In this document: positions 4,356-7,293 of the stretch, piece after piece
How positions within the stretch are numbered: the first letter of the stretch is position 1
Layout: the number at the start of each line of letters is the position of its first letter
Assembly (NCBI GenBank): GCA_003649745.1
Contig: QMST01000025.1
Location: 1-7,293, forward strand
Source: Thermoplasmata archaeon
GTDB lineage: Archaea > Thermoplasmatota > E2 > DHVEG-1 > B8-G13
Length of the DNA stretch: 7,293 nucleotides
Direction of reading: 5' to 3'
Notes under the pieces: model-generated
Told to the model about the DNA's origin: nothing
Databases searched by the model: none
What the model saw: the letters and a program-made list of their open reading frames with translations, nothing else
Position numbers and translations under genes: made by a program

Positions 4356-6548
4356 ATGTTGTATGCTTCTATAAAAATTAAAAAAATACTTTGCATCTAC
4401 ATAATTCTAATATTTTTATTATCATCCGCATCTTTAGCATACTCTGTTTCAAAAACTTCTAAAAAAACCCTAATTATGATAAAATCCTGCTTATCCGGCG
4501 GAGACGATGAATATGATACTCCAGCATTTCATATAAACGATAAATGGGTATATAAAATGAGTTTTAACTATGAATCATCTGTTTTAAAAGCTAATGGTAA
4601 AATTAAAGATTACACCGTGTTGGTAGAAAGCATTGAAGATAACAGATATAAAACAAAGATTACAGGAAGTTTCTCTGGAAACGCTGGTATTTTTGGTTTA
4701 ATCCCTGTGGGATCTACAAGCGGCTCAGTTTCAGGATACGCCTATGTTAATAAAAAGGACATCGCATATATACAGTTTCTAATTAATTCAAAGGGTAAAA
4801 TAAGCGGAGGTGCCTTCAGTTTTAACATAGATGCAACTATGGATCTTGATCCACCATGGAAATATATCGATTTTCCTTTAAAAGTCGGTAATAAATGGCG
4901 ATCATATTCAGATGTAACCTTAAAGATCCATTACAAAATCAAAACACTATTAGGCGTTGTTATCAAAGAGGATGATTATAAGAAAAAATTTACCATAGAT
5001 GAGATGTTGAAATGCACAAAAGATCACGTTAAGATATCTACAAAGGCTGGGACCTTCAAAGATGCTCTCCTGATAGAAAATGAAACCGGTAGTAAGATAA
5101 TTATAAATATATGGTTTTCTCCATCCGTTGGTAACATGGTAAAATGGGTGTACAAAGATGTTAGTGGCTCTGATAAAATAGAGTTTAGCATGGAGCTAAC
5201 TTCTTTTAAATATAAATATAACTCTCCACCAAATACTCCAAAAAACCCATCGCCAGAGGATAATGCAAAAGATGTAGATGTTGAAACCTCCCTCTCATGG
5301 GATGGAGGAGATCAAGATAAAAACGATGTTGTCACATATGATATCTACTTAGGCAAGAGTCAAAACCCATCTAAAATTGGAAGTATATCAAAGCCATCAA
5401 CACAAAAAAGGATAACATTTGATTTAGATGATAAACTAGAATATAATACGATTTATTATTGGAAAGTTATTGCTGAAGATAAAAATGGTCGTAAAAGCGA
5501 AGGATCCCTCTGGTGTTTTACTACAGAGGACAACAATTCAAATAATCCTCCATATACGCCTTCTAATCCATCACCAGGCAATGGTGAAACAGAAATCAAC
5601 ATAAGTGAACCTGTTTTTCTCTCATGGGATGGAGGAGACCCAGATAAAAATGATACTGTAACTTATAGTGTTTATTTTGATAAAAATTCAAACCTGTCGA
5701 ATAAGATTTACACCTTTTCAAAACCAGCTACACAAACAAGATTATCCTTTAAGCTTAACATAAGTTTAGAAAATTCTACAAAATATTATTGGAAGGTAAT
5801 TGCAACCGATGACAAAGGCAATAGCAAAGAAGGCCCTGTTTGGAATTTTGCAACACAGGGTTATGTTCCAGAAAACAGACCTCCTTTCAACCCTAGTGAT
5901 CCAACACCAGCAGATAAGAAGAAAGGTGTTGATATTAATCCTACTCTTTCTTGGCATGGCGGAGACCCTGATGAGGGTGATACAGTAAGATATGACATCT
6001 ACCTTGGGACAAGCAGGGATTCTATGCAGAAGAAAGACTCTATCTACAAACCAGCTACATTACATCAGATATCATATCATTTGAACAACCTCTGGGAGAA
6101 AACCTGGTATTACTGGAGGATAGTGGCTACAGATAAACATGGTGAAACTGTTAAGGGACCCATATGGAGTTTTAAAACCAAGATTGTAGATAACGAGCCA
6201 CCATATGTATGGATACAGAAACCTGTCGAAGGTGGTATATATATAAATGACAAACTTAGATTTACCGATGGGTTTATCTCTATATATCTACATCATCCAC
6301 TGATAATAGGTCCTATTACTATAAAAATTGTAGCTGCGGACAATGTAGAAGGTGGAATAGCAAAGGTTCAGATTTTTATAGATGATGAACTACGCTACGA
6401 GGATAGCTCTTCTTATGGAACTGTTGAATGGAGATGGGATGATGTGTATTCTTTTTCAGATAATCATTGGCACATTATAAAGGCAGTGGCATATGATCTT
6501 GCTGGTAATATGGGGTCTGCAGATATAAAGGTTAGAAAAATACTCTAA
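4356..6548 (+). CDS. Secreted multidomain protein with three FN3/Ig-like repeats
   Basis: The product has 730 residues. A signal peptide is clear: basic K7-K10, hydrophobic core about 11-23, likely cleavage after SLA (28); there is no lipobox cysteine. Residues about 55-287 are a beta-rich region with W-V-Y (64-66), PLKVGNKWRS (174-183), AGTFKDALLIEN (231-242) and the WFSPSVGNMVKWV signature (253-265). This resembles uncharacterised archaeal and bacterial exported domains with an AGTF...SP.VG pattern. Three FN3/Ig-like repeats follow (291-390, 398-500, 509-607), each with a P-S/T-P-x-x motif, an L-S-W-x-G-G-D core and Y-Y-W-(K/R)-V/I. The last module (614-730) is a different Ig-like domain. 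No C-terminal membrane helix is seen. The ATG is the only reasonable start, since the signal peptide begins there. Likely an adhesin or surface-layer-associated protein; its ligand is unknown. Confidence 0.85.
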   Translation: MLYASIKIKKILCIYIILIFLLSSASLAYSVSKTSKKTLIMIKSCLSGGDDEYDTPAFHINDKWVYKMSFNYESSVLKANGKIKDYTVLVESIEDNRYKTKITGSFSGNAGIFGLIPVGSTSGSVSGYAYVNKKDIAYIQFLINSKGKISGGAFSFNIDATMDLDPPWKYIDFPLKVGNKWRSYSDVTLKIHYKIKTLLGVVIKEDDYKKKFTIDEMLKCTKDHVKISTKAGTFKDALLIENETGSKIIINIWFSPSVGNMVKWVYKDVSGSDKIEFSMELTSFKYKYNSPPNTPKNPSPEDNAKDVDVETSLSWDGGDQDKNDVVTYDIYLGKSQNPSKIGSISKPSTQKRITFDLDDKLEYNTIYYWKVIAEDKNGRKSEGSLWCFTTEDNNSNNPPYTPSNPSPGNGETEINISEPVFLSWDGGDPDKNDTVTYSVYFDKNSNLSNKIYTFSKPATQTRLSFKLNISLENSTKYYWKVIATDDKGNSKEGPVWNFATQGYVPENRPPFNPSDPTPADKKKGVDINPTLSWHGGDPDEGDTVRYDIYLGTSRDSMQKKDSIYKPATLHQISYHLNNLWEKTWYYWRIVATDKHGETVKGPIWSFKTKIVDNEPPYVWIQKPVEGGIYINDKLRFTDGFISIYLHHPLIIGPITIKIVAADNVEGGIAKVQIFIDDELRYEDSSSYGTVEWRWDDVYSFSDNHWHIIKAVAYDLAGNMGSADIKVRKIL
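5226..6176 (+). repeat. Three tandem FN3/Ig-like domain repeats (coding)
   Basis: Units are at 5226-5525, 5547-5855 and 5880-6176, about 300 nt each, separated by short Asn/Pro/Glu linkers. Shared landmarks at protein level are N/D-P-S/T-P, LSW(D/H)GGD-x-D, (D/N/G)-D-x-V-x-Y, KP-(A/S)-T, YYW(K/R)-(V/I) and F-x-T. Units 1 and 2 also share a 20-nt exact match (5292-5311 and 5619-5638) over the LSWDGGD core, whereas unit 3 has diverged there (LSWHGGD). This points to duplication with later divergence or local gene conversion. Confidence 0.85.
6195..6545 (+). other. C-terminal Ig-like module of the 730-residue protein
   Basis: Residues 614-730 differ from the three repeats. The pattern is P-P-Y-V-W-I-Q-K-P-x-x-G-G-I-Y, a central I-I-G-P-I-T-I-K-I-V-A-A-D segment, G-I-A-K-V-Q-I-F-I-D-D, W-R-W-D-D-V-Y-S-F and a final V-A-Y-D-L-A-G-N-M-G-S-A-D-I-K-V. 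The last motif is the classic end of bacterial/archaeal Ig-like domains that stack on cell surfaces. From memory this type recurs at the C-termini of many exported proteins in Thermoplasmatota-like genomes, which I cannot verify here. Confidence 0.6.
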
Positions 6549-6579
6549 ATATTTAAACTATAATAATATTTAAAATTAA

Positions 6580-6591
6580 TTATTTTTTTAG
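6580..6591 (+). terminator. T-tract terminator after the 730-residue protein gene
   Basis: TTATTTTTTTAG lies 32 nt past the stop codon and is the only T-run of seven in the gap. It is nearly the same as the tracts at 1549-1560 and 4338-4349, with one extra T in the long run and one fewer before the A. It is probably an intrinsic archaeal terminator. Confidence 0.5.
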
Positions 6592-6597
6592 AAAAAA

Positions 6598-6607
6598 TTA
6601 AATATAT
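6598..6607 (+). promoter_or_regulatory. Candidate TATA box for the 3'-partial secreted protein gene
   Basis: TTAAATATAT follows an A-rich stretch (6592-6597) that could act as a BRE. Initiation would fall near 6627, placing the Shine-Dalgarno sequence GAGGT (6627-6631) at the extreme 5' end of the mRNA. An alternative TATA, ATTTAAAA at 6568-6575, would give a leader of about 40 nt, a more comfortable arrangement. The whole gap is A+T-rich, so neither call is strong. Confidence 0.35.
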
Positions 6608-6638
6608 GTGGGTTATTATTAAATCAGAGGTTAAAAAA

Positions 6639-7293
6639 ATGAAAGCAAAAACAGGTTTTAAAAAGTATGTGATAATTATCACCTTTCTACTTATTTCCAC
6701 AGCAGCAATAGCCCCACTAACACAAGGTATCACTTTAAAAAATATAGGAAAAAACATTTTAAGCACGATAGAAAAGAAAACTTCTCCAAAATATACCACA
6801 CTAGGCTTCAGAGATTTTTCAATAACAATACATAGGATAAAAAAAGAGGACTCAATTGACCCTGGTAAAGGCTCAGCAAATTGGAAACTTTACATGTATG
6901 TAAATGGGGAAAAGAAAACACTTGACAAGGATGGAGATGATGTAATAATAGATAAAACAATAACATGGGATGATGCAATTTCTGATAACACCACTTCTAT
7001 AAACATCAAATTTGAACTACTTGAAAAAGATTTTGGATATTGGCCAGATGAGCATGATATAGCCGATATCAGTGCACATCCTGGTGGAGGAAAGGATAAT
7101 AGTAAAGACTTTGACGCATGTAGAGGCGCTGTGTTTATGCGCACTTACAACCTAGAGACTGGAAGTTGGATGGCTGAGGATGAAAACAATGATTATCTAA
7201 AAATTGATGATCAATCAGATATAAAATGGTTTATCACAAGTGGTAACTTTGATGGAAGTACACATAAGGATGAGAATGATGCAACAATCTGGT
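6639..7293 (+). CDS. Secreted acidic beta-rich protein of unknown function, 3'-partial
   Basis: Hand translation from ATG 6639 gives 218 residues with no stop before the window ends. GAGGT (6627-6631) lies 7 nt upstream. A signal peptide is evident: Lys2-Lys9 basic, hydrophobic 11-25, likely cleavage around AIA (23-25). The mature part is rich in Asp, Lys and Asn. It contains a beta-sandwich-like unit: FSITIHRIKKEDSID (60-74), NWKLYMYVNGEKKT (81-94), DGDDVIID (98-105), SINIKFELLEKD (120-131) and HDIADISAHPGGGKD (139-153). RGAVFMRTYNLETGSW (162-177) follows. The pattern of acidic loops and a D-x-x-D-I-x-x-x motif recalls C2-like calcium-binding sandwiches, but I cannot assign a named family. 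It follows another secreted protein gene after 90 nt and probably has its own promoter. Confidence 0.8.
   Translation, partial: MKAKTGFKKYVIIITFLLISTAAIAPLTQGITLKNIGKNILSTIEKKTSPKYTTLGFRDFSITIHRIKKEDSIDPGKGSANWKLYMYVNGEKKTLDKDGDDVIIDKTITWDDAISDNTTSINIKFELLEKDFGYWPDEHDIADISAHPGGGKDNSKDFDACRGAVFMRTYNLETGSWMAEDENNDYLKIDDQSDIKWFITSGNFDGSTHKDENDATIW

Noticed and set aside
5766..5988. Small open frames on both strands within FN3 repeats 2-3
   Set aside because: They are out of frame with the domain-bearing reading frame and show no motif or start signal.
6545..7144. Two minus-strand frames of 84 codons at the right end
   Set aside because: They lie opposite the signal-peptide-bearing gene that has a good Shine-Dalgarno site. 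The hydrophobic appearance of the first comes from the A+T-rich gap and the antisense of Lys codons.
1..7293. A novel defence, biosynthetic or mobile system
   Set aside because: The centre is a conserved translation cluster and the flanks are surface proteins. Nothing suggests a toxin-antitoxin pair, nuclease, integrase or enzyme cassette.

Overview
The window is archaeal. Its centre (about 1631-4282) is a compact + strand run of informational genes with archaeal/eukaryotic-type products: RNase P subunit Rpp21 (Rnp4), ribosomal protein eS19, a PDCD5/TFAR19-family protein, eL39, eL31 and translation initiation factor aIF6. The eS19-PDCD5-eL39-eL31-aIF6 order is a well-known conserved archaeal cluster. 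The DNA is A+T-rich, arginine is mostly AGA/AGG and isoleucine often ATA. Combined with the style of the flanking secreted proteins (tandem Ig/FN3-like modules and an Asp-box propeller), this suggests a euryarchaeote of the Thermoplasmatota type. The lineage is an inference from remembered protein style, not a measured placement.

Layout, with all genes on the + strand. (1) 1-1521: the 3' part of a gene for an extracellular Asp-box (sialidase-fold) beta-propeller protein with an Ig-like C-terminal module; its 5' end lies outside the window. (2) 1522-1630: a T-rich termination zone, then a TATA box and Shine-Dalgarno site for the next gene. (3) 1631-4282: the housekeeping cluster. rnp4 is separated from rps19e by 76 nt containing a second candidate promoter. 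From rps19e to tif6 the gaps are 32, 3, 30 and 6 nt, so these five genes are probably one operon. The 51-codon eL39 gene (2834-2989) sits between the PDCD5 and eL31 genes. (4) 4283-4355: an A+T-rich promoter/terminator region. (5) 4356-6548: a 730-residue secreted multidomain protein with a signal peptide, a beta-rich N-terminal region, three tandem FN3/Ig-like repeats and a distinct Ig-like C-terminal module. (6) 6549-6638: another A+T-rich terminator/promoter gap. (7) 6639-7293: the 5' part of another secreted, acidic beta-rich protein that runs off the window.

The operon genes act in translation and RNA maturation: tRNA 5'-end processing (Rpp21), small-subunit assembly (eS19), large-subunit structure around the exit tunnel (eL39, eL31) and 50S anti-association/maturation (aIF6). 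The flanking genes encode cell-surface or exported proteins and show no obvious functional link to the operon. The most unusual items are a roughly 106-residue Glu/Lys/Thr-rich tail on eL31, a nearly identical T-tract motif in all three gaps that border the secreted-protein genes, and the uncharacterised surface modules. I did not find a defence system, mobile element, CRISPR array or RNA gene. The longest gap between genes is 109 nt.
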